A stretch of 64,000 nt of DNA from Acinetobacter radioresistens DSM 6976 = NBRC 102413 = CIP 103788 (GTDB lineage: Bacteria > Pseudomonadota > Gammaproteobacteria > Pseudomonadales > Moraxellaceae), in contig NZ_AP019740.1 in assembly GCF_006757745.1 (NCBI RefSeq), positions 2,170,001 to 2,234,000 on the forward strand, read 5' to 3'. The notes beneath the pieces are model-generated. The model was not told the DNA's origin. It searched no databases and was given only the letters and a program-made list of their open reading frames with translations. The first letter of the stretch is position 1, and every line of letters starts with the position of its first letter. Shown in pieces: positions 54,772 to 64,000 of the stretch. A program made the position numbers and the translations under genes.

Positions 54772-55278
54772 TTATTGCAGATTCAGCAAAGTATCGAGTA
54801 CTGCCTCATAATGAATCTGGATATCTTCTGATAAGATTTTATAGGCATTGTCAAACTGTACCATTGGCCAGCCTTCTTTCCAGAATGGAAAGATATTATG
54901 CAGGTCATGAGTCACCACTGCTTCTTCACGGGTAATTGCCTGAGCTACTTGTGCCAATACCTGAGCAGTTTGTGCCCCATCAATTGCCATATAATCGATT
55001 CCGTGTGCTTTAAGAATACGAATACGGTCTTTCTTATAGCGAATTTTTTTGGCCTGGGCCTCATTTAGGTTTAGTGCAAGGGTTACCGCTTCAACAAAAT
55101 TATTTTCAAAAGCCTGATTCAGTGCAATCAGAGCATTCCGATGACTTTCCTGACGTCCAGCCTTGCCACCGGAACGAATGATTTCTTTTGCCTGTATATC
55201 TAAGGCATCATTTTTCATGGCATTTAGAATATCCAGTTTTTCAATATCGCTAAGCTGTTCGGAAGAGTGTTCAGTCAT
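54772..55278 (-). CDS. Conserved-looking hypothetical cytoplasmic protein, 168 aa
   Basis: I do not recognise a family. The protein is soluble, mainly helical and acidic, with no signal or membrane segment. Notable stretches are LNLNEAQAKKIRYKKDRIRIL in the middle and TREEAVVTHDLHNIFPFWKEG near residue 120, where several His, Asp and aromatic residues cluster. The gene has its own terminator downstream and a 167-base gap to the next gene upstream, so it looks monocistronic. Codon use resembles the core genes. Confidence 0.75.
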   Translation of the reverse strand: MTEHSSEQLSDIEKLDILNAMKNDALDIQAKEIIRSGGKAGRQESHRNALIALNQAFENNFVEAVTLALNLNEAQAKKIRYKKDRIRILKAHGIDYMAIDGAQTAQVLAQVAQAITREEAVVTHDLHNIFPFWKEGWPMVQFDNAYKILSEDIQIHYEAVLDTLLNLQ

Positions 55279-55401
55279 GGAAAGTCCTTGGACAATATAC
55301 TAAACGCTTATTTTGACATAAAATGACTTCTGAAAATGTGATTTTAGATATGGGACCGTATTTAAATTCATGTTTCTCTCTATTTTAAATTTCATGGTGA
55401 G

Positions 55402-55428
55402 AAAAAACCGCCTAACGGGCGGCTTTTT
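55402..55428 (-). terminator. Terminator of the quinone oxidoreductase gene
   Basis: On the minus strand the stem GCCGCC-CGTTA-GGCGGT is followed by TTTTTT, just after the stop codon. Confidence 0.88.
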
Positions 55429-55445
55429 AATAACAGAAATACAGA

Positions 55446-56441
55446 TTAGAGTATTTCTACTACAACTTTGCCTACATGTTCGCCCGTATCCATTGCTGCA
55501 TGAGCATCTTGTATCTGATCGAACTTAAAGGTCTGATAAATCATTGGCAAACACTCACCTTTTGCCAATAAAGGCCAGACATGCTGTTTTAGACCTTCAG
55601 CAATGGTGTGTTTTTCTGCAGTATTGCGTGCACGCATGGTCGAACCAGTAATAGTCAGACGTTTCATCATAATATGGCCAAGGTTTATTTCTTTGGCTTT
55701 ACGTCCACCTAAAAAGGCCAGATAAACCAAACGACCATCTTTACGCAGCAGGTTCAAGTTACGTTCAAGATAGGGTGCCCCAACAATATCCAGTATCACG
55801 TCTATACCGCTCTTGTCAGTCTTCTCAGTAATGTAGCTTTCAAAGTCTTGGGTTTTATAATTAATCGCATCTGTCAGATGCGCAATTGCTGCAACTTTTT
55901 CATCACTGCCGACTGTGGCGAAAGTTTTAATGCCTAGTGCCTTACATAACATTAAAGCTGTAGTACCAATACCACTGGTGCCACCATGAATCAGTACAGT
56001 TTCTCCTGCTTTGGCTTTACCCATCTGAAACAGGTTAGCCCAAACCGTAAAAAATGTTTCTGGAATAGCAGCAGCCTGAACTAGGCTGACTCCTTCTGGA
56101 ACCATCAGGGTCTGGGTTTCAGGTACTACACAATATTCGGCATAGCCACCACCATTGGTGAGTCCACAGACCGGATCACCTACTTTAAATTGAGTTACGT
56201 CTTTACCTACTGCTTCGACCACACCAGCCACTTCCAGACCAGGAACCGGAGTGACCCCTGCAGGCATCGGATAAAGTCCCTGACGTTGCAGGATATCTGG
56301 CCGGTTAATTCCGAAAGCATGAACCTTGACTAAAACTTCATCAGCTTTTGGTACTGGAATAGCAACACTTTCATAGGCCAGCTTTTCTGGGCCGCCCGGT
56401 TCAGTAATAATGACCTGTTGCATGGTGGTTTGCTGTGACAT
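55446..56441 (-). CDS. NAD(P)H quinone oxidoreductase (zinc-free MDR family, PIG3-like)
   Basis: A 331-aa medium-chain reductase. The N-terminal GroES-like domain has VHAFGINRPDILQRQGLYPMP and PVPGLEVAGVVEAVG. The Rossmann domain has VLIHGGTSGIGTTALMLCKALG. Residues that bind zinc in alcohol dehydrogenases are absent. The sequence is closest in character to the NAD(P)H-quinone oxidoreductase / PIG3 group. GGGAAAG lies close before the ATG. It reduces quinones or enones with NADPH; physiological substrate unknown. Confidence 0.92.
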   Translation of the reverse strand: MSQQTTMQQVIITEPGGPEKLAYESVAIPVPKADEVLVKVHAFGINRPDILQRQGLYPMPAGVTPVPGLEVAGVVEAVGKDVTQFKVGDPVCGLTNGGGYAEYCVVPETQTLMVPEGVSLVQAAAIPETFFTVWANLFQMGKAKAGETVLIHGGTSGIGTTALMLCKALGIKTFATVGSDEKVAAIAHLTDAINYKTQDFESYITEKTDKSGIDVILDIVGAPYLERNLNLLRKDGRLVYLAFLGGRKAKEINLGHIMMKRLTITGSTMRARNTAEKHTIAEGLKQHVWPLLAKGECLPMIYQTFKFDQIQDAHAAMDTGEHVGKVVVEIL

Positions 56442-56746
56442 GATCTTTCCCTATCTGTTACTGTTCAAGTTTCTAGCTGCTATTTGAACATATAAATTTG
56501 CCACAATGAAGCTTAGCCGGATTTATGCACACATTTAAACAGCAACCGGCAGATTACCGGTTTTCACTCCACTTATTTATATTCCCCGCATAAAACATTA
56601 GCTATCAGCATACTTGTGTCTCATCCATATGAAATTAATAAAACTTTAATATGTAAGAATTTTTTAAATAACTGCTGAATCCATCTACTTGTCATTTTAG
56701 TGCTCTAGCCTTCTGGCCCGAACTATAACTAAAACTGAGGTTACTC
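56442..56746. other. Intergenic region between divergent genes
   Basis: 305 bases with no gene. It must hold the promoters of the oxidoreductase (minus) and the phosphodiesterase lipoprotein (plus). Nothing else recognisable. Confidence 0.5.
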
Positions 56747-59149
56747 ATGAAATTTGCCAAGTTGAGCTTTACTATCTTGCTGGTTCTGGGCCTTGTCGCC
56801 TGTAATGATGATCACGACTCAAGTGGAAATAACGGCTCGAATGATACGCCAGTAGTGACTCCTCCAGCTCCAACTCCCACCGACCCAAGTGAAGAAGTAC
56901 CACAACCCAAAATTTACATTGATGAAACTTTTGACCAGCTGTCCGCACTTCCGGCAGGCTGGATTGCCCCTAAAGCAAATGCGGGAAAAGTTTATATAGA
57001 AAATGGCAGCCTATTTATTGATGGCCGGGCTAATGATACCCAGATGACTTCGGTTATCTTGCCTGAAGAATTGCAGAAATTACGCGACTATCGGATCGAT
57101 ATTGAGTTTAGCTACCCCGAAAAAAATAATGCTACCCGCTGGGGCAGTATTATGTATCGTGCAGCTGATGCTTTAAGTGAACCGGCATTTACACCTTATT
57201 ACCAGTTTGCAATCCGTGCCGAGGCAACTGGAGCAAGTGGTGTAGAACTGGCATTACGACAGCCTACCAATGCATGGAATGTTTTACAAAAAGGGGCCTA
57301 TAAAGAAAATATTGAAGGTAATAAAACCTATAAAGCCACGGTAGTCGTATCCGGCAACCGGGTACGCCATTATCTGGATAATAATCTGATTCACGATACC
57401 ACTTTACCTTACAACCTGAACCAGGGCGGAATAGGACTCTCAACTGCGGGTCTCTTGATGCGGGTAGATAGTATCAGGGTTACCCAACAGTTGGATGCCT
57501 TGCCTGAATCAAATAAAGTTACGCCTATAGCCGAGCAGAGCTTGCCGGTTTCTATGGCACCCACTTTGATTCAACCCGCCTCAACTCAAGGAGTGATTTC
57601 AAATGCTGTAAGCCAAGTCTATTATCAGCTGGACGATCAGTTAAATATTCTTGATGCATCCAATAAAAAAATCACTTCTCTAAAAGATTATTTGAGTGAT
57701 CCTAAACGTAACACCATCCCCCTGTTCAACATTAAAAACGAGTCAACAATTGAACGTTTAAAGGTATTTTCAGATTCAGTTGATATTGCAGACATTACGT
57801 TAAGTTCAGACAACGTCGAGCTACTACGTAAAGCCCGTATCAGCCTGCCCACAGTACGGACTGCACTGGATTATTCAAAACAGCTAAACCTGACCAATAG
57901 CGTAAAAGATATTGTCACTATTACTCATAACACCAATACGGCTTTGGCAAAAATTATAATTTTACCTGAGCAGCTTGTGAATGATATCACTGTTAGCCAT
58001 TTACAACGGTTATTGCTTACACCGTGGGCTTATAGCACCACTACTGATCCGGTAAAGGCTGCCAGGATTCTTACAAGTGGGGTTAATGGAATTATTGCTA
58101 CCTCTCCTGATGTATTTCAGAACATCATGAAAAGTATGAAGCCAAATACTCTGCTTCGCAAACCGCTTATTACCGGTCACCGTGGTATACCGGCACTTGA
58201 TGATGAAAATACTCTAGAAGGTGCATTAAAGGCCGTTGAAGTAGGAGCAGATGCAGTTGAAAACGATATCTATCTGACTACTGACGGTCATATTGTCATT
58301 ATGCATGATGGGTCAGCGAAACGGACAACTGGGGTAGACCGTAATATTGAAGATATGACATTAGCTGAAGTACGTCAGCTTCGTACACTAGGCTATAACC
58401 GTACTGTACCTACTTTAGAGGAATTTCTGGACGCTTTAAAAACTCATAAGAATGTGATGCATTTTATTGAAATCAAGAGTTCCAAACCAGAAATTGTACC
58501 TGCATTAAAAGCTTTGTTAGATAAACATGATGTTTATGATCAAGTCGTGGTGATCAGTTTTAATGGGCCTCAACTTTTAAAGATGAAAAATATTTTACCG
58601 GGTGTGTCTACCGGTTTTCTAACCAACACTCCTACCGCAGAAAGCGATATAGTCAATACACGTCGTATCCTAGATGCAACGCAGCAGTATTCCTCTACCT
58701 TCAATCCATCCTATAATGGGTTGTCTACCAATTTAATGAACATGGCCAAACACCGGGGTGTAACATTCTGGCCATGGACTTTCCGTACAAATAAGGCCGA
58801 TTTCAACCGGATGTATATTGCAGGAACTCATGGTTTAACCACTGATTACGCTCATGATGCATCAGACTTTGTGGTAAAACTCAAAGTCCCTGCTCAGGTT
58901 AATGCCAGTATTGGCAAGCCTGTCAGTATTCAGGGTGAAAAGATTACGCAGAAAGGCCAAGTTAGCAATGTTACTCTGAGTCAAATGCTGCTATTACCTA
59001 CTTCCGGAAAATACAGCCAGAATGCGCAAGGGCAACTGAGTTTCTCTGAGAAAGGGACAGCTTACGTTATGCCGAGCTATACCTATAATATTGACACAAC
59101 CAGTCAATATACAATTTATGCGCCACCTGTACAGGTAAATGTTCAATAA
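56747..59149 (+). CDS. Multidomain glycerophosphodiester phosphodiesterase lipoprotein
   Basis: An 800-aa surface or periplasmic lipoprotein with lipobox LVAC (Cys19) and a Pro/Thr/Asp/Ser-rich linker. A concanavalin-like beta domain follows (about residues 60-250, FDQLSALPAGWIAPKANAGK and IMYRAADALSEPAFTPYYQF), then a region without recognised family (250-470). The GDPD domain starts about residue 475: ITGHRGIPALDDENTLEGA holds the catalytic His and metal Glu, DAVENDIYLTTDGHIVIMHDG the second set, and FIEIKS the third. A C-terminal beta-rich tail of about 100 residues ends the protein. It probably hydrolyses glycerophosphodiesters for phosphate or glycerol scavenging. Terminator follows. Confidence 0.88.
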   Translation: MKFAKLSFTILLVLGLVACNDDHDSSGNNGSNDTPVVTPPAPTPTDPSEEVPQPKIYIDETFDQLSALPAGWIAPKANAGKVYIENGSLFIDGRANDTQMTSVILPEELQKLRDYRIDIEFSYPEKNNATRWGSIMYRAADALSEPAFTPYYQFAIRAEATGASGVELALRQPTNAWNVLQKGAYKENIEGNKTYKATVVVSGNRVRHYLDNNLIHDTTLPYNLNQGGIGLSTAGLLMRVDSIRVTQQLDALPESNKVTPIAEQSLPVSMAPTLIQPASTQGVISNAVSQVYYQLDDQLNILDASNKKITSLKDYLSDPKRNTIPLFNIKNESTIERLKVFSDSVDIADITLSSDNVELLRKARISLPTVRTALDYSKQLNLTNSVKDIVTITHNTNTALAKIIILPEQLVNDITVSHLQRLLLTPWAYSTTTDPVKAARILTSGVNGIIATSPDVFQNIMKSMKPNTLLRKPLITGHRGIPALDDENTLEGALKAVEVGADAVENDIYLTTDGHIVIMHDGSAKRTTGVDRNIEDMTLAEVRQLRTLGYNRTVPTLEEFLDALKTHKNVMHFIEIKSSKPEIVPALKALLDKHDVYDQVVVISFNGPQLLKMKNILPGVSTGFLTNTPTAESDIVNTRRILDATQQYSSTFNPSYNGLSTNLMNMAKHRGVTFWPWTFRTNKADFNRMYIAGTHGLTTDYAHDASDFVVKLKVPAQVNASIGKPVSIQGEKITQKGQVSNVTLSQMLLLPTSGKYSQNAQGQLSFSEKGTAYVMPSYTYNIDTTSQYTIYAPPVQVNVQ

Positions 59150-59165
59150 TCTTTTTTTTAAATTA

Positions 59166-59196
59166 AAAACCAGACTGGTTCGCCGGTTTGGTTTTT
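59166..59196 (+). terminator. Terminator of the phosphodiesterase gene
   Basis: AAAACCAGACTGG pairs with CCGGTTTGGTTTT (including two G-U pairs) around a TTCG loop, followed by T's. Confidence 0.85.
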
Positions 59197-59297
59197 CTGA
59201 TGTATAAGTAGAAGTAATCAAATTAAAAATCTATCGATTAAAATAAAAGTTTTCAACACGGAAATTTAATATTTTTATAAGTATGGTGTTAATAAAG

Positions 59298-59321
59298 AAA
59301 CCCGCCATTAAGACGGGTTTT
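59298..59321 (-). terminator. Terminator of cysDN
   Basis: On the minus strand AAACCCGTC and GGCGGGTTT form a stem with one mismatch and a five-base loop, followed by TCTTTATT; it lies 18 bases after the cysN stop codon. Confidence 0.7.
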
Positions 59322-59339
59322 GTTTAGAATAATCCAGTC

Positions 59340-60953
59340 CTATAGACGAACTAATTCGACAATTTTATCAGCCAGCTCTTCAACCGTATCTAAATTAAGC
59401 TCAACATCAGCACCTTCTGTAACATCTGTAATCACTACAATACCTGTTTCACGTAACAGGGTTACCTGCTCTGCCGTTAAGCCAGCCTTAGCAAGTGCAA
59501 CTATGCCTTGCTGCATGAGTAAACTTTCCAGCCCTTGCGCGTGTTCAAGTACTTGTGTATTTACACTCACAACCGCAGGTTTTTGACCTAAACGTGCAGC
59601 ACGGTCTTCTGGAGTAACTGGCTTGGCATTAGCCTTCCACTCAACGGCAGATTCAACCATACCTGCGCCAACTGTCACATTGCTCAGACGGTCAATAAAA
59701 ATAAATGCACCGGTATAGCGGCTGTCCTGGTAACGGTCAAAGACTACAGGTGCATCAAATTCCACTGTTACATTGGCAATTGCATTAAGTTCAAGCTGTT
59801 CTACCTGAGTTTGCTCAAGCGTATTCACATTGACGCGGTAATTAATCTCGGTGACTTTGGCGGGAACAGTTTGTGTGCCTAGCTTAATATTATAAAGCTT
59901 GCCTTTTACAAGAGGCTGATCAGTCATCCATACGACGGTAGCACGTACAGAACGTGAGATTTCTGGCTGGTCACCTGCTTTAACAATCAGGTTACCGCGA
60001 GAAATATCAATCTCATCATTCAAGGTTAAAGTGACTGCCTGCCCTGCAACTGCCTGCTCAAGATTACCATCATAGGTCACGATTTCTTTGACTGTTGATC
60101 GTTTACCTGATGGTAAGGCAATGATTTCATCACCCACATTTACCGCGCCTAATGCAATCGTACCAGCAAATCCACGAAAATCCAGATTTGGACGGTTTAC
60201 GTACTGCACTGGAAAACGGAATTCCTGCTTAGCAGAATTACGGTTGATCTCTACATTTTCCAGCGTCGCCATCAGGGTCTGGCCCTTATACCATGGGGTA
60301 TTGGCTGATGGGTTGACTACATTGTCACCATTTAATGCTGAAATCGGCGTAAAGATAATATTAGCCGGTTTACGGTCGCCCAGCTGATTAACAAAATCAT
60401 TGTACTCAGCCTGGATCTCGTTAAAACGGGCTTCAGAAAAGTCCACCAGGTCCATCTTGTTAATGGCAACAATAATATTTTTAATACCTAACAGGCTGGC
60501 GATATAGCTGTGACGGCGGGTTTGGGTCTGTACCCCATAACGTGCATCAATCAGAATAATGGCAAGGTCACAGGTCGAGGCACCGGTTGCCATATTCCGA
60601 GTATACTGCTCATGTCCCGGTGTATCGGCAATAATGAATTTGCGCTTTTCTGTTGAGAAATAACGGTAAGCGACATCAATCGTAATGCCCTGCTCGCGTT
60701 CTGCTTGTAAACCGTCAACCAGAAGAGCCAGATCCGGTGCATCCCCTGTAGTGCCGACTTTTTTACTGTCGCGGGTTACTGCCTGTAACTGATCTTCATA
60801 GATCAGCTTTGAATCAAATAATAAGCGGCCAATTAAGGTACTTTTACCATCGTCAACATTACCACACGTCAAAAAGCGTAGAAGGTCTTTTTGCTCGTGC
60901 TGTTTAAGGTAAGCCAGAATATCCTGGCTAATCAGTTCAGACTGATGAGACAT
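59340..60953 (-). CDS. cysN: Sulfate adenylyltransferase subunit 1 (GTPase) CysN
   Basis: A 537-aa GTPase subunit that drives APS synthesis with CysD. Translation-factor-like GTPase motifs are G1 [15 protein letters not shown]3 [15 protein letters not shown] and G4 [10 protein letters not shown], followed by beta-barrel domains. It is about 60 residues longer than E. coli CysN (475 aa). The extra C-terminal part is not an APS kinase: no second Walker A is seen, so this is not a CysNC fusion. It lies 20 bases after cysD. Confidence 0.95.
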   Translation of the reverse strand: MSHQSELISQDILAYLKQHEQKDLLRFLTCGNVDDGKSTLIGRLLFDSKLIYEDQLQAVTRDSKKVGTTGDAPDLALLVDGLQAEREQGITIDVAYRYFSTEKRKFIIADTPGHEQYTRNMATGASTCDLAIILIDARYGVQTQTRRHSYIASLLGIKNIIVAINKMDLVDFSEARFNEIQAEYNDFVNQLGDRKPANIIFTPISALNGDNVVNPSANTPWYKGQTLMATLENVEINRNSAKQEFRFPVQYVNRPNLDFRGFAGTIALGAVNVGDEIIALPSGKRSTVKEIVTYDGNLEQAVAGQAVTLTLNDEIDISRGNLIVKAGDQPEISRSVRATVVWMTDQPLVKGKLYNIKLGTQTVPAKVTEINYRVNVNTLEQTQVEQLELNAIANVTVEFDAPVVFDRYQDSRYTGAFIFIDRLSNVTVGAGMVESAVEWKANAKPVTPEDRAARLGQKPAVVSVNTQVLEHAQGLESLLMQQGIVALAKAGLTAEQVTLLRETGIVVITDVTEGADVELNLDTVEELADKIVELVRL

Positions 60954-60973
60954 ACATCACGCTCCACAAATTT

Positions 60974-61897
60974 TTAGAAATAACCTTCTTGCTTTTTCTT
61001 TTCCATCGACCCTGCTTCATCATGGTCAATCATGCGACCCTGACGTTCGGAGCTGGTGGTTAAAAGCATTTCCTGAATAATATCCGGCAAGGTTGCTGCT
61101 GTAGATTCCACAGCCCCTGTAAGCGGATAACAGCCTAATGTACGGAAACGTACAGATTTCATTTGTGGAACTTCGCCCTCTTTCAGGCGCATACGCTCAT
61201 CATCTACCATAATCAGTGTACCATCACGTTCTACCACTGGACGTACAGCAGAGAAATACAAAGGTACAAGTTCTATATTTTCAAGGAAAATATATTGCCA
61301 GATATCAAGCTCGGTCCAGTTTGATAAAGGAAAGACACGAATACTTTCACCTTTATTTACTTTACCGTTATAAATATTCCAGAGTTCTGGTCGCTGGTTT
61401 TTTGGGTCCCAACGGTGTTTAGAATCGCGGAATGAATAGACGCGTTCTTTAGCACGTGATTTTTCTTCATCACGACGTGCACCGCCAAAAGCTGCATCAA
61501 ACTGGTATTTGTCCAAAGCTTGCTTTAAACCTTGGGTCTTCATGATATCAGTATATTTTGAACTGCCTTGGTCAAACGGATTGATTCCGGCATCGCGGCC
61601 TTCTTTATTCTGATGAACAATCAGATCCAGACCCAGTTTCTTCGCCATCTCATCACGGAACTTGATCATGGCACGGAATTTCCAGCCGGTATCTACATGC
61701 AGTAACGGAAAAGGAAGCTTAGCTGGATAAAATGCTTTCATAGCCAGATGAAGCATTACCGCAGAATCTTTACCAATAGAATACAACATCACCGGATTTT
61801 CAAATTCGGCAGCAACTTCACGAATAATGTGAATGCTTTCAGCTTCAAGCTGTTTTAGATGTGTAAGTCTTTCCTCAGTTGGAGGAACGATTGCCAT
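60974..61897 (-). CDS. cysD: Sulfate adenylyltransferase subunit 2 CysD
   Basis: A 307-aa PP-loop ATP-dependent adenylyltransferase that forms adenosine 5'-phosphosulfate from ATP and sulfate. The PP-loop [17 protein letters not shown] lies near residue 40. Downstream signatures include [28 protein letters not shown] and [15 protein letters not shown]. Length matches E. coli CysD (302 aa). It heads the cysDN operon; no cysC or cysH is in the window. Confidence 0.97.
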   Translation of the reverse strand: MAIVPPTEERLTHLKQLEAESIHIIREVAAEFENPVMLYSIGKDSAVMLHLAMKAFYPAKLPFPLLHVDTGWKFRAMIKFRDEMAKKLGLDLIVHQNKEGRDAGINPFDQGSSKYTDIMKTQGLKQALDKYQFDAAFGGARRDEEKSRAKERVYSFRDSKHRWDPKNQRPELWNIYNGKVNKGESIRVFPLSNWTELDIWQYIFLENIELVPLYFSAVRPVVERDGTLIMVDDERMRLKEGEVPQMKSVRFRTLGCYPLTGAVESTAATLPDIIQEMLLTTSSERQGRMIDHDEAGSMEKKKQEGYF

Positions 61898-62114
61898 AAC
61901 AACTCCGGATGTCTATCTTGATTAAAACTTGGATCGATGCTTATTACGCATCTGACGAACTATATTCATTATAGTGATTTGCCAGTCTGGGCTATTGCTT
62001 CTTTTGTGATATGTATATTCTTGGTTTTCATATAAGAAGTTATAAATTGTGCATTAAATAAAACCTATACAATGAACTAACTGGGTTCATCAGTTATTTA
62101 GAATAGCGAACAAT

Positions 62115-62142
62115 AAAAAAGCCTGCATTTAGCAGGCTTTTC
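62115..62142 (-). terminator. Terminator of the Wzi-like gene
   Basis: On the minus strand AAGCCTGC and GCAGGCTT pair around a five-base loop, followed by six T. Nearly the same hairpin recurs after lysS at 63722. Confidence 0.9.
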
Positions 62143-62154
62143 TTTTAGACACAA

Positions 62155-63609
62155 CTAGCGAAATGCTGCCCAAGCACGATCCAACGGAAACTCGATTCCG
62201 ACTGATACACCGGCATCATTACCATTCGCATCTGAATCACTTAGCCAGCCATTCAGTTTTAAAGGAATATCAGGCTGCATATAATGGGTCCAGGTTAAAT
62301 CGACTGCCTTAATTTCATCATCCTGTGCAAAAGCTAAATTATTTTTCGCACCTCGTTCAGATTGATTAACTTTTGCAACCAGGGCGCGTCCACTTAAACG
62401 GTTCATAATATCAAAGCGAATATCTCCACCAATAGAGACCATTTGAGCATCGCCTCCCAATGCGTGTCCTAAAGGATAGCCATGCTGATAGTAACCGTCA
62501 GTATAAGTACTATGAGTATAAGAAACACCTCGAACCTCGCCGTTGGTTCGAGTATCTGCCCACTCGGCATAAAGTTGAAATGGCAGGTTTTTATAGACGG
62601 ATGAGTAGTCTACACCAGCTAAATACATTTTCTTTGATGGCAAGCCTCCAGCTTCATCCTCACCCACATACTGACCGTAAATACCTACCGGTGTATTTAA
62701 AAGTGGTATAAGATTCAGACGTACATCAAATCCTGCAAGCTGGTTAGAAGGATCAGGCTCACCTGTTCCCCCATTATCTTTATTACCAACGAAAGCATCC
62801 CAAAGCGAACTTAAACTTTCTGGACGGCCCTCTCCTCCCCACTGGATCATTCGGGATGCCCCCAATTCGAGATAAGGTAAAGGCTGAGCTGTCAGACGCA
62901 GTCCAATCAGTTTCGCATCTGGTACTGCAGAGTAATCATCAAGTTGACCTGCGAACGCCTGATACTGCCAAGGCCCAATCCATGAAAGTAATGGTGTTTC
63001 AAAAGAATCTTGTACTGCACGCTGAGCAGTAACACCAATAACAGGACGACTAGCATCACCACGAATCAGACTGCCATCATGTCCTGGTCCCCACCAGCTT
63101 GGGATCTGACCGGCAATTACCCACTGATTCCAGAGTTTACCAGCAATATAGGAACCTTCGACATTAATATCCTGTCCATTGTCAATTTGCGGATCTTTCT
63201 CTGCATTCACCCGGACTTTCGCATCCCAGTTTTCTCCTCCTGCATTGAATTCAAGCGCGGCCTGATACTGGGCTTTCTGTTTGTCGCCGAAAGCTTGTGG
63301 TAGAACCTTCTGGTCAGTTTCAGCAAATAGCCCGGCTTTTAGCATATTATTGTCAGCTTTTAGAGTATTGAGTACAGAATCAATTACTTTTTGCTGAGTA
63401 GTATTTTTGATATTAGCTTGTGCAAGAGCGCGTTGAATTTCATCTCCACTCAGCGGCCAAGTTGAAGTACTGATCTGAATTACACCTTGTTGGTTTAACC
63501 AGTTCAGATCAGTACGCAAATCTTGGTTATTGAGGACCAGACCTTGTGCCCAGACAGGAGAAGACAGGACCGATAAAAGGGAAAGGCCCAAAACTTTTTT
63601 TAAAAACAT
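62155..63609 (-). CDS. Capsule assembly Wzi family outer-membrane protein
   Basis: A 484-aa protein with a signal peptide (VLGLSLLSVLSSPVWAQG). The N-terminal periplasmic helical part is followed by a beta-barrel of many Gly/Tyr/Trp-rich strands (WVIAGQIPSWWGPGHDGSLI, VGIYGQYVGEDEAGG) ending RAWAAFR. The GxxPxWWGPG motif is characteristic of the Wzi/OmpA-like capsule attachment family (Caps_assemb_Wzi). No capsule locus is in the window, so its role may be outside capsule. The ATG at 63609 gives the clean signal peptide; upstream codons are less likely. Confidence 0.85.
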   Translation of the reverse strand: MFLKKVLGLSLLSVLSSPVWAQGLVLNNQDLRTDLNWLNQQGVIQISTSTWPLSGDEIQRALAQANIKNTTQQKVIDSVLNTLKADNNMLKAGLFAETDQKVLPQAFGDKQKAQYQAALEFNAGGENWDAKVRVNAEKDPQIDNGQDINVEGSYIAGKLWNQWVIAGQIPSWWGPGHDGSLIRGDASRPVIGVTAQRAVQDSFETPLLSWIGPWQYQAFAGQLDDYSAVPDAKLIGLRLTAQPLPYLELGASRMIQWGGEGRPESLSSLWDAFVGNKDNGGTGEPDPSNQLAGFDVRLNLIPLLNTPVGIYGQYVGEDEAGGLPSKKMYLAGVDYSSVYKNLPFQLYAEWADTRTNGEVRGVSYTHSTYTDGYYQHGYPLGHALGGDAQMVSIGGDIRFDIMNRLSGRALVAKVNQSERGAKNNLAFAQDDEIKAVDLTWTHYMQPDIPLKLNGWLSDSDANGNDAGVSVGIEFPLDRAWAAFR

Positions 63610-63721
63610 TGTAGTGTCATGCTCAGGTGTAATTATTGTTACCAACCTTAAAGATTTCGTTTAGGTTTTTCAACATTGTAAATTCGGCTATTTACATATC
63701 TATAACTAAATCTTGGAATAT

Positions 63722-63746
63722 AAAAAAGCCTGCATTCAGCAGGCTT
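63722..63746 (-). terminator. Terminator of lysS
   Basis: On the minus strand AAGCCTGC and GCAGGCTT pair around five bases, followed by six T. One loop base differs from the terminator at 62115. Confidence 0.88.
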
Positions 63747-63762
63747 CTCTTTATTTTAGTAA

Positions 63763-64000
<238 letters not shown>

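Noticed and set aside
59340-60953. Possible CysN-CysC fusion because CysN is longer than in E. coli
   Set aside because: The extra C-terminal residues contain no second Walker A motif or APS kinase signature.
62115-63746. Near-identical hairpins at 62115 and 63722 as a mobile repeat pair
   Set aside because: Both sit just after stop codons with T-runs in the right direction, so they are better explained as two similar terminators.

Overview
The window looks like a chromosomal segment of an Acinetobacter (Moraxellaceae) species. Base composition is low to moderate GC. Gene content and order fit this genus: a fused RNase HI-DnaQ protein, FimL next to NudC, an AlkB alkane hydroxylase with an AraC-type regulator, a RnfB-like ferredoxin standing alone before nth, and a SutA-like acidic protein. 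I cannot name the species from sequence alone. No rRNA, tRNA, CRISPR array, prophage or insertion sequence was recognised. One structured RNA gene, 6S RNA, is clear.

Layout. 1-7.6 kb (minus): a peptide/microcin-C-type ABC importer (ATPase cut by the window edge, two permeases, binding protein) downstream of an MltD-type lytic transglycosylase with seven LysM repeats. 7.8-11.7 kb (plus): rnhA-dnaQ fusion, fimL, nudC. 11.8-15.7 kb: an alpha/beta hydrolase, then the envelope cluster dolP-like, yraN, short lpoA-like (minus), divergent from rsmI with only 12 bases between start codons. 15.7-21.5 kb: sutA-like gene, the ubiquinone/proline-peptidase operon ygfB-pepP-ubiH-ubiI-like (minus), divergent from a coiled-coil gene overlapping zapA, then 6S RNA.

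21.85-29.75 kb interrupts the zapA-ssrS-fau order familiar from many gammaproteobacteria. It is AT-rich and carries an Lrp-type regulator with a divergent LysE exporter, a TSUP permease, two small or orphan membrane proteins, the alkB-araC pair and a decayed M20 amidohydrolase, followed by about 840 bases of very AT-rich DNA without genes. I read it as an accessory block.

29.8-45.9 kb returns to core genes: fau, lon, an M28 peptidase, rlmH, a ygiD-like dioxygenase, a META-domain lipoprotein, gdhA, rnfB-like + nth, adk, a DUF445 membrane protein, an outer-membrane-type protein, mrdA (PBP2) and rsmD. 46-56.5 kb mixes small secreted and lipoproteins, an SDR reductase, a PlsC-type acyltransferase, an NlpE-like lipoprotein, isocitrate lyase with a divergent LysR regulator, a CNNM/CorC-type membrane protein, a conserved unknown and a quinone oxidoreductase. 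56.7-64 kb: a large glycerophosphodiesterase lipoprotein, cysDN for sulfate activation, a Wzi-like outer-membrane protein and the 3' end of lysS.

The most useful second-look items are the block between 6S RNA and fau, an orphan terminated transcript after lon, the lone RnfB-like protein, the RNase HI-DnaQ fusion, an M28 peptidase lacking its usual catalytic Glu, and several small proteins. I found no convincing new defence or multi-gene system.
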